Positions 1 to 7,249 of a stretch of 7,930 nucleotides of DNA are shown one piece after another. How positions within the stretch are numbered: the stretch's first letter is position 1; each line of letters opens with the position of its first letter. This stretch comes from Fidelibacterota bacterium. GTDB lineage: Bacteria > Fidelibacterota > UBA2242 > JAFGTP01. Location: positions 1-7,930 of the forward strand of contig JAIPHI010000122.1 of assembly GCA_021735285.1 (NCBI GenBank), given 5' to 3'. The translations under genes were made by a program, and so were the position numbers. The notes beneath the pieces were generated by a model. The model was given only the letters and a program-made list of their open reading frames with translations, had not been told where the DNA came from and did not search any database.

Positions 1-2
1 TT

Positions 3-2324
3 TATGCGACCCCCTTAGATACTGGTAAAATATCTCAGATAGACTCTACTGCTCAAAACAGGCCTAAATTTGAACAAAAAGGTCAGGAACCTTTCACCGG
101 TGCAAAAATGGTATATAATCTTAAGACCAGAAAGGGTAGAATAATAAGAGGAAAATCCCATTCCACTGATGCTTATTATCATGGTAGCAATATTATGAAG
201 ACTGACAAAGAGACTTTCTATATTGCGGATGGCAAATATACTACCTGTGATCTGGATACTCCTCACTACTCATTTAGAAGCCAAAAAATGAAGATAATCG
301 ATAAAGATAAAATTGTAGCCAAGCCATTAATTCTTCATATTCAAAATATTCCCATTATAGGAGTTCCTTTTGCTGTTTTTCCTAAAAAAGGCGGTACAAG
401 GCATAGTGGCTGGATAATGCCTTCCTATGGTGATAACAAGACAAGAGGCCCTCATATTAGAGGTTTGGGCTATTTTTGGGCCATTAATGACTATACAGAC
501 TTCAAAGTAACCACTGATTTTTTCACTAACCGAGGTATTCGGCTTAATCTCCAAACCAGGTACAAATTAAGATATATACTAAATGGTAATATCAGTGGAT
601 TTTATGATAATAGTTTTCTAGCAGAAGATTATAAAAGCAGAGAGTGGGGTATCAATATTACCCATAGCCAGGATTTTTCTCCAAGCATGCATCTGAATAT
701 TAATGGTAGATATGTAAGTCAGGATGATTACTATCAGAAGAATGCGATCGAACTGGAAGACCGCCTCAATCAACAGATGATAAGTAATGCTTCTTTTCGA
801 AAGAATTGGCGTAATAAACCCTTCTCCTTTTCAATCAATGCCCGGCAAACCATCAATCTGCAAGCCAATAATATCACTGCCAATCCCCCTGCATCAAGTC
901 AACATATAAATTATATTTCTCGTCAGTTACCAAATGTCTCATTTAATCATAGTTCCAAACCTCTTTTTCCACAAGAAGAAAATGCTAATAAAATGAGGTG
1001 GTACAATAAAATTTATTTTAGCTATAATAGTAGTTTCAATAATAAGCAAAAAATCTATTATGAAACAATAAATCCGAATACTAATCCGGATTCATTGTAC
1101 TGGAAAAAATTTGATGAAAAAAATTATGCCTGGACCCACAATTTATCCTTAAACTCCTCACAAAAAATATTTTCATATTTTTCCGTTAATCAAAATTTTT
1201 CTTTAAGTGAAGATTGGGTGTTCGAATATGAAAAACCAATTACTGATGCAAATGGAAATTGGATAATTGAAAATAACTCGCCGGTGACAGAAAAAGTACA
1301 TGGGTTTCTGCCCCGGCATACTGGAAATGCATCAGTTAATTTACAAACTAAATTATATGGTCTCTTTCCAATTAGTTTAGGTGCTCTAAATTCCATAAGG
1401 CACATAATGACTCCCAGCACCGGAATTAGTTATCGGCCGGATTTTACAAATGATATTTACGGCTGGGATCCCGGGTATATTATGACGGGTCAAGATTCTT
1501 CGGGTAATATATATAATTACGATCCCTTTTCATCCACAATGGTGGGAAGTACCCCTTCTTATGAATCACGATCTCTGAATTTTAGTTTATCTAATGTTTT
1601 TCAAGCTAAAGTAGCAGGTGAAGACGAAGATAAGAAAATTGATCTGTTCAACTTAAATCTTTCTTCCGGTTACAATTTTGTGGCTGATAGTTTGAAATTA
1701 TCCCCCCTTAACAGTTCAATCAGAACTAACCTGGGGCAAAAACTAAATATAAATATCAATATGCGGCATGATTTTTATGCGCATGAAAATAATCGTCGAA
1801 TCAATAAGTGGAATAATGATATCTACGGAATTCCCATTCCGGAATTACGATCAGTTAGCGCCAGTACAGGCTTTTCTCTGAAAGGACATAGATTTAGCAA
1901 AAAAGAAGTGCGAGAGGCAGCCAATGCTTCTGATTCTACTGCTACAAAGTCCCCTACTGAAGATGAAACCACCGAGAGCCAGCAAGGTCAACAATTATGG
2001 AGTGCCAACTTCAATTTGCGCTATAGTAAATCGCGGGTTAATAGTGGCTTTAATGAAACCTTCTTCACATCTATGAATATGGACTTAAACATATCAGAAA
2101 ATTGGTCTATCGGTTACCGAGCCAGTTTTGACCTAATCGAGAAAAAACTTGAAAATCATACGATCAACATTCAACGTGACCTGCACTGCTGGCAAATGTC
2201 CTTTAATTGGACACCCAGTGGTTATGGTAGTCAATATCACTTTATTATTAATATTAAATCCTCAGCTCTCAGAGACCTGAAATACGAAGAACGCGGAGGA
2301 AGGCGCAGGACTGCTATTTTTTAA
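3..2324 (+). CDS. lptD: LptD, LPS-assembly outer-membrane protein (5' partial)
   Basis: LptD is the outer-membrane beta-barrel that, with lipoprotein LptE, inserts lipopolysaccharide into the outer leaflet. The frame is open from the first bases, so the gene starts upstream and the ATG at 108 is internal; 773 residues are visible. The first part is the end of the OstA/LptA-like jellyroll (GAKMVYNLKTRKGRI, then YTTCDLDTPHY), followed by the barrel-entry stretch (PLILHIQNIPIIGVPFAVFP) and a long region of alternating, aromatic-rich strands. The C-terminus has RDLHCWQMSFNWTPSG and INIKSS, typical of FCB-group LptD. The visible part holds only two cysteines, codons 246-248 and 2187-2189. They match in place the E. 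coli jellyroll and C-terminal cysteines that form a disulfide. A Ser/Thr/Glu/Gln-rich insert (about 1911-1995) is probably a loop. Family assignment is confident; the taxon is inferred. No terminator hairpin is evident after the stop. Confidence 0.9.
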   Translation, partial: YATPLDTGKISQIDSTAQNRPKFEQKGQEPFTGAKMVYNLKTRKGRIIRGKSHSTDAYYHGSNIMKTDKETFYIADGKYTTCDLDTPHYSFRSQKMKIIDKDKIVAKPLILHIQNIPIIGVPFAVFPKKGGTRHSGWIMPSYGDNKTRGPHIRGLGYFWAINDYTDFKVTTDFFTNRGIRLNLQTRYKLRYILNGNISGFYDNSFLAEDYKSREWGINITHSQDFSPSMHLNINGRYVSQDDYYQKNAIELEDRLNQQMISNASFRKNWRNKPFSFSINARQTINLQANNITANPPASSQHINYISRQLPNVSFNHSSKPLFPQEENANKMRWYNKIYFSYNSSFNNKQKIYYETINPNTNPDSLYWKKFDEKNYAWTHNLSLNSSQKIFSYFSVNQNFSLSEDWVFEYEKPITDANGNWIIENNSPVTEKVHGFLPRHTGNASVNLQTKLYGLFPISLGALNSIRHIMTPSTGISYRPDFTNDIYGWDPGYIMTGQDSSGNIYNYDPFSSTMVGSTPSYESRSLNFSLSNVFQAKVAGEDEDKKIDLFNLNLSSGYNFVADSLKLSPLNSSIRTNLGQKLNININMRHDFYAHENNRRINKWNNDIYGIPIPELRSVSASTGFSLKGHRFSKKEVREAANASDSTATKSPTEDETTESQQGQQLWSANFNLRYSKSRVNSGFNETFFTSMNMDLNISENWSIGYRASFDLIEKKLENHTINIQRDLHCWQMSFNWTPSGYGSQYHFIINIKSSALRDLKYEERGGRRRTAIF

Positions 2325-2385
2325 TAAATAGATTGAACGAGCTCCCTGTCTTTGATTTCAGATTTTCATACCACTCTTATTAACA

Positions 2386-2501
2386 ATTTCAGAACCTTCT
2401 ACTACGTAGGAAATAGAAAGGAACCAAATTTGGTGCTTGAGGCAAATGGAAACGGGAAACTTTCTGAATTAAGAATTAAGAATTTTGAATTATGAATTAT
2501 G
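2386..2501 (+). repeat. Dispersed intergenic repeat, copy A
   Basis: By hand alignment this 116-bp segment matches the reverse complement of 7738-7853 without a gap, at about 91 of 116 positions. The inner 91 bp (2411-2501) match at about 75 of 91. Landmarks in order: ATTTCAGA (2386-2393), AAATAGAAAG (2411-2420), the perfect palindrome ACCAAATTTGGT (2423-2434), CTTGA, ATGGA, CTGAATT, then GAATTNN heptamers. It starts 61 bases after the lptD stop. No open frame is shared by the copies, so I read it as non-coding. Whether it is a decaying mobile element, a structured RNA or a neutral repeat is unknown. Confidence 0.8.
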
Positions 2502-2507
2502 AATTGG
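2466..2507 (+). repeat. GAATTNN heptamer array
   Basis: Six consecutive 7-base units begin with GAATT at 2466, 2473, 2480, 2487, 2494 and 2501; the last two bases vary (AA, AA, TT, AT, AT, GG). The array is the right part of dispersed repeat copy A, and a five-unit counterpart lies on the opposite strand at 7739-7773. The strict 7-base step argues against simple AT-rich chance. Confidence 0.85.
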
Positions 2508-2560
2508 TCGAGTTGTGGATTGGTAAACTGGTCGAGTGGGAAAGTTGACGAGTAGAAAAT
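2505..2560 (+). repeat. Degenerate octamer-periodic tract
   Basis: Seven successive 8-base units can be read: TGGTCGAG, TTGTGGAT, TGGTAAAC, TGGTCGAG, TGGGAAAG, TTGACGAG, TAGAAAAT. All start with T and most have G at position 3 and purines at 6-7; TGGTCGAG recurs exactly at 2505-2512 and 2529-2536. The tract follows the heptamer array directly, so the period changes from 7 to 8 at about 2505. The octamer reading is less secure than the heptamer arrays because only one unit repeats exactly. Confidence 0.55.
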
Positions 2561-2756
2561 TTGTAATAGATTATTCCTTGCTCTCGATCTATCAGAACAA
2601 GTCAATAGCCTAAAATTTGGATGTTATTGATTATTATAAAATTAATTGTTTTCCAAAGCTTTAAAACTTCAAAAGTACTCTATTATTATATTTTTAATGG
2701 CTTGGAATTTGCAAAATAATTGAAGTTATTTAAACTTTTTAGCTGGAACATAGCTT

Positions 2757-4832
2757 ATGAAAAGAATTCAAAAACATCCTATCCTGGAGGAGAAAAGAGG
2801 TGAAAAGGTTAAATTTTACTTTAATGACCAGGAACTCTTTGGGATTGAAGGTGAGCCGGTATCTTCTGCTTTAATTGCAAATAATATAAAAATTTTTTCA
2901 ATTCATAGAAAAGCGGACTCACCAAAGGGAATTTTTTGTGCAAACGGACAGTGCTCCAACTGCACCGTAATTATTGATGGTATTCCTAAAAAATCCTGCA
3001 TCACCCCCCTCTCCAAAGGTATGCATGTGCAAACTTTGAAGCATTTACCGGAATTGCCCCCTGATGATCATCGCTTGAATTTTTCTGAAAAAAAGGAATT
3101 TTCATGTGATGTTCTGGTTGTAGGTGCTGGCCCGGCTGGCATCAACGCTGCTCTTGAACTTGCCAAGCAGCATTTTTCAGTTATACTGGTTGATGACAAA
3201 GAACACCTGGGAGGCAAACTTGTGCTCCAAACTCATAAGTTCTTCGGATCTATCAAGGATTGCTATGCTGGCACAAGAGGCACAGAGATTGGAAAAAAAC
3301 TAGCCAAACAGGTCAGTAAATATGATAATATAAGAGTCTTTAACAATAGTTCTGTAGTCGGCATTTTTGAAGACAAAAAAGCTGGAATTTTTTCAAATAA
3401 TAAACACTACTCACTGATCAATTTTAAAGGTCTGGTTATTTCAACCGGAGCCCGGGAAAAATCACTCGTATTTAAAGGCAATGACCTGCCCGGGGTGTAT
3501 GGAGCCGGTGCTTTTCAAACTCTGGTTAATAGGGATATGGTGCGTTCCTCTAAAAAAATCTTTATTGTCGGCAGTGGTAATGTAGGACTCATTGCTGCTT
3601 ATCATGCCCTTCAAGCTGGAATTCAGGTGGCCGGAATATGTGATATTCTTGGTAATGTTTCGGGTTATAAAGTACACGCTGATAAAATCAGAAGGATGGG
3701 AGTTCCTATTTATCTTAATCATACAATCATATCGGCAAATGGTAAGAATCAGGTAGAAAAAATTACAATTGCTAAAGTTAATCAAAATTTTCAGCCTGTA
3801 TTGGATACAGCAAAAACTTTTAAAGTGGATACACTGTTGATTGCGGCTGGTTTATCACCGGTTGATGAATTCTATGAGAAAGCCTGTCAATTTAATTTTC
3901 CCGTTGTCAAAGCAGGAGATGCAGATGAGATTGCAGAAGCTTCTTCAGCTATGTTTGGCGGCCGTATAGCCGGCTTAGAGATGGCTAATAAATTAGGGAA
4001 AAATATAGAAATAGATCAATCATATCATAAAAAAGTAGAAATATTAAAAAGTGAACCGGGTGATGTCTATCCAAAACAAGAAATAGAACTCAAATCAAAG
4101 TTTCAGCCCGTTATTCACTGTGTAGAAGAAATACCCTGTAATCCCTGTACATCAGTCTGTCCCAATAATGCAATTCAACTGGTAAATAATAAGAGGAATC
4201 TAACAGACGTACCCGAATTTTATGGTGAGTGTTCAGGATGTACATTATGTGTTGCAGTCTGCCCCGGTCTAGCTATTACTCTGGCAAAAAAGCTGAATAA
4301 TAAATATGCAGAAATTATACTTCCCCATGAATTCCAGCCCAATTTTAAACAAGGTGATCATATCTCATTGACAGACAGGCAAGGAAATTTTCTTGAAAAG
4401 GGGAAAGTTCTTAAAATAAGACAGAATAAAAAATATAAGACCTGGCTGATCAATGTCAAAACCACTTTACAGAATGCAACCGAAATTGCCGGGATTAGAG
4501 TCCAGGAGGAAAGTATAACCGAGCCTTTGGATGAAACAGATTTCAGCTATATTCCGAATGAGGGAATTGTTTGTCAATGTGAAATGATTTCTGCCGGAGA
4601 GATTATTGACTATATTAAAAGTCATAAAGTCAGGGATGTCAATCAATTAAAACAAATTCGAGTTGGCATGGGTGCTTGTGGAGGTAATACCTGTTCTACT
4701 TTATTACCTAGAATCTTCAAAAAAGCTGGTGTGGAATGGTCGGAAGTCAAAAAGGGAACTAAACGTCCCTTAACCAGAGAAGTCCCCATGTTTGCTATCA
4801 TTAATGAAAAAGTGGTAAATGACAATGAATAA
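2757..4832 (+). CDS. Fused iron-sulfur flavoprotein, electron-transfer subunit of an amino-acid/amine dehydrogenase
   Basis: A predicted cytoplasmic 691-aa oxidoreductase. Modules in order: N-terminal [2Fe-2S] ferredoxin of the Fer2_4 type (C61, C66, C69, C81); FAD-binding GxGxxG at 123-128; pyridine-nucleotide-type GSGNVG at 272-277; two [4Fe-4S] motifs (C461/C464/C468 with nearby C455, and C492/C495/C498/C502, each ending in CP); a beta-rich linker; and a C-terminal BFD-like [2Fe-2S] site (C606, C608, C641, C646). The start at 2757 keeps RIQKHPIL, which is conserved at the N-terminus of this family. In sarcosine oxidase alpha the C-terminal module is a GCV_T domain, which is absent here. 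The module set is instead that of the alpha, gamma and delta parts of dye-linked L-proline dehydrogenase, joined in one chain. With the overlapping DAO gene downstream it should carry electrons from substrate oxidation to NAD(P) or a ferredoxin-like acceptor. The substrate is not readable from the sequence. Confidence 0.85.
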   Translation: MKRIQKHPILEEKRGEKVKFYFNDQELFGIEGEPVSSALIANNIKIFSIHRKADSPKGIFCANGQCSNCTVIIDGIPKKSCITPLSKGMHVQTLKHLPELPPDDHRLNFSEKKEFSCDVLVVGAGPAGINAALELAKQHFSVILVDDKEHLGGKLVLQTHKFFGSIKDCYAGTRGTEIGKKLAKQVSKYDNIRVFNNSSVVGIFEDKKAGIFSNNKHYSLINFKGLVISTGAREKSLVFKGNDLPGVYGAGAFQTLVNRDMVRSSKKIFIVGSGNVGLIAAYHALQAGIQVAGICDILGNVSGYKVHADKIRRMGVPIYLNHTIISANGKNQVEKITIAKVNQNFQPVLDTAKTFKVDTLLIAAGLSPVDEFYEKACQFNFPVVKAGDADEIAEASSAMFGGRIAGLEMANKLGKNIEIDQSYHKKVEILKSEPGDVYPKQEIELKSKFQPVIHCVEEIPCNPCTSVCPNNAIQLVNNKRNLTDVPEFYGECSGCTLCVAVCPGLAITLAKKLNNKYAEIILPHEFQPNFKQGDHISLTDRQGNFLEKGKVLKIRQNKKYKTWLINVKTTLQNATEIAGIRVQEESITEPLDETDFSYIPNEGIVCQCEMISAGEIIDYIKSHKVRDVNQLKQIRVGMGACGGNTCSTLLPRIFKKAGVEWSEVKKGTKRPLTREVPMFAIINEKVVNDNE

Positions 4833-5973
4833 CTATGATATCATAATCATCGGAGCCGGCAGTATTGGAGTTCCTCTAAGTTATTATCTGGCCCGGAAAA
4901 ATGTATCAGTAGCTGTAATTGAAAAAAATTGTTCAGTCGGAAGAGGGCAGAATCGAGCTGCAATTGGTGGTATTCGAGCTACGCACTCAAATCCGGCTAA
5001 AATTAAAATATGCCAGAGAACCATCGATATAATTAGCCGTATGGACGAAGAATATGGATTTGATGTGGATTGGTATAAAGGAGGTTATCTCTTCGCTGTT
5101 TATACAGAAAAACATGAGCAGGAATTGAGAAAATTACTTGAATTCCAGAAACATTATCATCTAAATATCAACTGGATTAAACCGGCTCAGGTGGAGAGAA
5201 TAATTCCCGGTATTAATTCTGCTGGATTACGAGGTGGAACTTATTCACCTGATGATGGTTCGGCTAGTCCTCTTAAAGTCATTGATGCTTATTACAAACT
5301 TGCTCTGGATACCGGAGTCGATTTTTACTTCAAAGAAGAAGTTATAGATTTTGAGTTAAACAACGACCAAATTGAAACCATAATAACGGAGCAGAATGAA
5401 TATTCAGCTGATCTGGTAATCAATGCTGCCGGTGGCAATGCCAGAGATATCGGTAGCTTAGTAAATACAGATATACCTGTATATCCTGATTCCCACGAAG
5501 GCGGAATTACTGAACCGGTCAAAAGGTTTTTTGATCCGATGTTAATTGATCTTAGAGAAGGAAGCATCTCTGCAAATTATTATTTTTATCAAAATGTGGA
5601 AGGACAGATTGTATTTTGCATGACACCAAATCCAAAAATTCCAGGCAAGGATACATATTGTACCTCTGAATTTTTACCAGAAGTTATTAGGAGAATGATT
5701 GATCTTTATCCAAGACTACGTAATATTCGTGTAAGACGGACATGGAGAGGCCTCTATCCTATGACTCCGGATGGATTTCCAATTGTTGGTTTTGATCCGA
5801 AAGTAAAGAATCTATTTTTAACTGTCGGTATGTGTGGTCACGGTTTCATGTTAGGTCCAGGCCTGGGTGATATTCTGGCCGAGGTCCTGATTGATAGTTC
5901 TGATGCATATCAAGATATCCTGCAAAATTTATCACCACGGCGCAATTTTACAGGGGAAGAAAAATTGGAATAA
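4819..5973 (+). CDS. DAO-family FAD-dependent oxidoreductase, catalytic subunit (sarcosine/proline dehydrogenase beta-like)
   Basis: A 384-aa flavoprotein of the D-amino-acid oxidase/glycine oxidase superfamily, the usual length for the beta subunit of sarcosine oxidase or dye-linked proline dehydrogenase. Visible motifs: Rossmann GAGSIG at 12-17 with the acidic E35 closing the second strand, GRGQNRAAIGGIR at 41-53, INAAGG at 201-206, WRGLYPMTPDGFPIVG at 309-324 and the C-terminal flavin-binding GMCGHGFMLGPGLG at 337-350. There is no signal peptide. The start overlaps the upstream stop by 14 bp, and a second in-frame ATG at 4825 (MNNYDIIIIG) is an equally good start. Either way translation is probably coupled to the 691-aa subunit, which supports a stable complex. 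The likely reaction is oxidation of a secondary or N-substituted amino acid to an imine. Proline, hydroxyproline, sarcosine and opines are all possible, and no racemase or pyrroline-processing gene is visible to decide. Confidence 0.85.
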   Translation: MTMNNYDIIIIGAGSIGVPLSYYLARKNVSVAVIEKNCSVGRGQNRAAIGGIRATHSNPAKIKICQRTIDIISRMDEEYGFDVDWYKGGYLFAVYTEKHEQELRKLLEFQKHYHLNINWIKPAQVERIIPGINSAGLRGGTYSPDDGSASPLKVIDAYYKLALDTGVDFYFKEEVIDFELNNDQIETIITEQNEYSADLVINAAGGNARDIGSLVNTDIPVYPDSHEGGITEPVKRFFDPMLIDLREGSISANYYFYQNVEGQIVFCMTPNPKIPGKDTYCTSEFLPEVIRRMIDLYPRLRNIRVRRTWRGLYPMTPDGFPIVGFDPKVKNLFLTVGMCGHGFMLGPGLGDILAEVLIDSSDAYQDILQNLSPRRNFTGEEKLE

Positions 5974-5994
5974 CAATTTAACATCTGGTAAATC

Positions 5995-5998
5995 AGGA
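5995..5998 (+). promoter_or_regulatory. Shine-Dalgarno of the PLD-like gene
   Basis: AGGA lies 7 bases before the ATG at 6006, inside the 32-base gap after the DAO gene. It is the clearest ribosome binding site in the window and fixes the start. The short gap without a hairpin suggests the gene is cotranscribed with the two oxidoreductase genes. Confidence 0.6.
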
Positions 5999-6005
5999 TA
6001 ATATA

Positions 6006-7214
6006 ATGAAAAACAATTATTTTAAATTTTCACTTGTCAGTTTTTTCTTGATCACTTTTCTTTTCTGTCAGTTTCCTGCAAAAGATTTTGAGATTGTAGA
6101 GAGTATCCCATTAGAAACTGAGCTGGATAATGCAAAAATTAGAAATACAACTGAAGTTTGGCTGGAATTGATTCGTTCGGCTCAAAAATCAATTGATTTA
6201 GAACAGTTTTATTTTGCTAATAAAGAAAACAGTCAGCTTGAAAAAGTGATCCAGGCACTCAAAGAGCGTGCTGATCACGGCGTCAAAATAAGGCTTATAG
6301 CAGAAAACAATATGGCTGAGACCTATCCAGGTACTATTAACCGCCTGAAAAAACATAAAAATATTAAAACCAGGATTATTTCCGTTTTTAATGAGCAACA
6401 TGGAGTGCAACATAGTAAATATTTTATAATTGATGAGGAAAAAGTTTTTCTCGGAAGTCAAAATTTTGACTGGCGGGCTCTGGAACATATCCATGAAATT
6501 GGCTTGTGTATAAACCATCAGAAATACGCTCAACAAATGACTGAAATATTTGAACTGGATTGGCAACAAAGTCTAAGGGATCAGCTCCGAAAAACACAAA
6601 AATATGGCGAAAAAACCGAATATACAATCAACATTAACCAGGAAAAAATAAAATTTTATCCGACAGCCAGCCCTTATTTTAATATGCCGCATGATTTTTA
6701 TAGTGATGAATTAGCAATCATTGAATTGATTGATAATGCTCAAGAGTCGGTATGTATTCAATTATTATCCTACTCTCCCTCTGATTATGAAAATTATTAT
6801 CATAAAATAGACAATGCTATAAGAAGAGCGTCTCTACGTTCAGTAAAAGTAGAAATTCTTCTCTCAGATTGGTGTACCAGGGAATATGAAATCCCATATT
6901 TAAAAAGTCTGCAAGTATTACCCAATATTGAAATCAAATTATCCTCGATTCCTCAGTATTCTTCCGGATATATCCCCTATGCAAGAGTAGAACATTGTAA
7001 ATATATGATCGTAGATAATAATATTAGCTGGGTTGGAACCAGTAATTGGAAGAAAGATTATTTCCATAATTCGCGGAATTTAGGTTTGATCGTAAAAAGT
7101 GAACAGATCAATACAACTTTACAAAATATCTTTGATAAAAGCTGGCATAGTAAATACTCCAGTTCTCTCAATATTTCCAAAGAATATAAAGCCAAGCAAT
7201 ACGGCGAAAAATAA
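6006..7214 (+). CDS. Exported phospholipase D superfamily protein, PLD3/PLD4-like
   Basis: A 402-aa protein with two HKD half-sites: H136/K138/D143 followed by GSQN (150-153), and H330/K332/D337 followed by GTSN (344-347). Both are intact, so it should be catalytically active. A hydrophobic N-terminal segment (about 8-22, after K2 and K7) is a signal peptide or membrane anchor. C21 follows LF, a poor lipobox, so a lipoprotein is unlikely. Recalled from memory, several blocks resemble human PLD3/PLD4 in the same order: VESIP near the N-terminus, LGSxNxDWRxL after HKD1, an ASP...IDNAxxxVxIxLxxYxP block opening the second half, IPYARVxHxKYM around HKD2, GTSNWxxxYF, and WxSxYSxxL at the end. Animal PLD3/4 are 5' exonucleases and have been linked to bis(monoacylglycero)phosphate synthesis. 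For this protein, cleavage or transfer at phosphodiesters of exported nucleic acid or lipid is inferred. Its link to the upstream dehydrogenase is unclear. Confidence 0.88.
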   Translation: MKNNYFKFSLVSFFLITFLFCQFPAKDFEIVESIPLETELDNAKIRNTTEVWLELIRSAQKSIDLEQFYFANKENSQLEKVIQALKERADHGVKIRLIAENNMAETYPGTINRLKKHKNIKTRIISVFNEQHGVQHSKYFIIDEEKVFLGSQNFDWRALEHIHEIGLCINHQKYAQQMTEIFELDWQQSLRDQLRKTQKYGEKTEYTININQEKIKFYPTASPYFNMPHDFYSDELAIIELIDNAQESVCIQLLSYSPSDYENYYHKIDNAIRRASLRSVKVEILLSDWCTREYEIPYLKSLQVLPNIEIKLSSIPQYSSGYIPYARVEHCKYMIVDNNISWVGTSNWKKDYFHNSRNLGLIVKSEQINTTLQNIFDKSWHSKYSSSLNISKEYKAKQYGEK

Positions 7215-7225
7215 AATTTAGTATC

Positions 7226-7249
7226 ATTTCAGAACTCCCTACCTCGTAA
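7226..7249 (+). repeat. Possible left-end fragment of the dispersed repeat
   Basis: ATTTCAGAAC (7226-7235) is identical to the left end of copy A (2386-2395). It is followed by CCTACCTCGTA, similar to TCTACTACGTA in copy A. Similarity ends after about 24 bases. It begins 11 bases after the PLD-like stop codon. The match is short enough that chance cannot be excluded. Confidence 0.4.

Larger units (their letters stand above)
2325..2756. other. Intergenic region between lptD and the oxidoreductase operon
   Basis: No credible gene is present. From left to right it holds about 60 unremarkable AT-rich bases, the dispersed repeat (2386-2501) with its heptamer array, an octamer-periodic tract (2505-2560), and about 195 AT-rich bases up to the next start codon. 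The promoter of the downstream operon should lie in that last part. I could not pick a convincing -35/-10 pair there, because the stretch is so A+T-rich that partial matches abound. A weak GGA (2745-2747) precedes the ATG at 2757 by 9 bases. Confidence 0.7.

Noticed and set aside
108..110. ATG at 108 as the start of lptD
   Set aside because: The same frame is open to the window edge, and the residues just before it (EPFTGAK) continue the OstA-like domain, so the gene is cut by the window rather than starting here.
2386..2501. Dispersed repeat as an insertion sequence or MITE
   Set aside because: No terminal inverted repeats, target-site duplications or transposase were visible around either copy, so mobility is not supported from this window.
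2402..2605. Minus-strand 67-aa open frame after lptD
   Set aside because: It spans the dispersed repeat, the GAATTNN array and the octamer tract. Its sequence (LDQFTNPQLDQF, HNSKFLILNSESF) reflects these repeats, and copy B does not preserve it.
3462..3785. Minus-strand 107-aa open frame inside the 691-aa oxidoreductase gene
   Set aside because: It lies wholly within a gene with clear conserved motifs on the + strand. The product looks like antisense of the Rossmann region and has no recognisable domain.
2757..5973. Hydrogen cyanide synthase (HcnABC)
   Set aside because: The domain families overlap (Fer2_4, flavoprotein, DAO), but HcnABC is three separate subunits and, as I know it, lacks the two [4Fe-4S] motifs seen here. 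A dehydrogenase of the dye-linked proline type fits better.
6198..6569. Minus-strand 123-aa open frame inside the PLD-like gene
   Set aside because: It is opposite the HKD1 region of a well-supported gene, and its hydrophobic composition follows from the AT-rich complementary strand.
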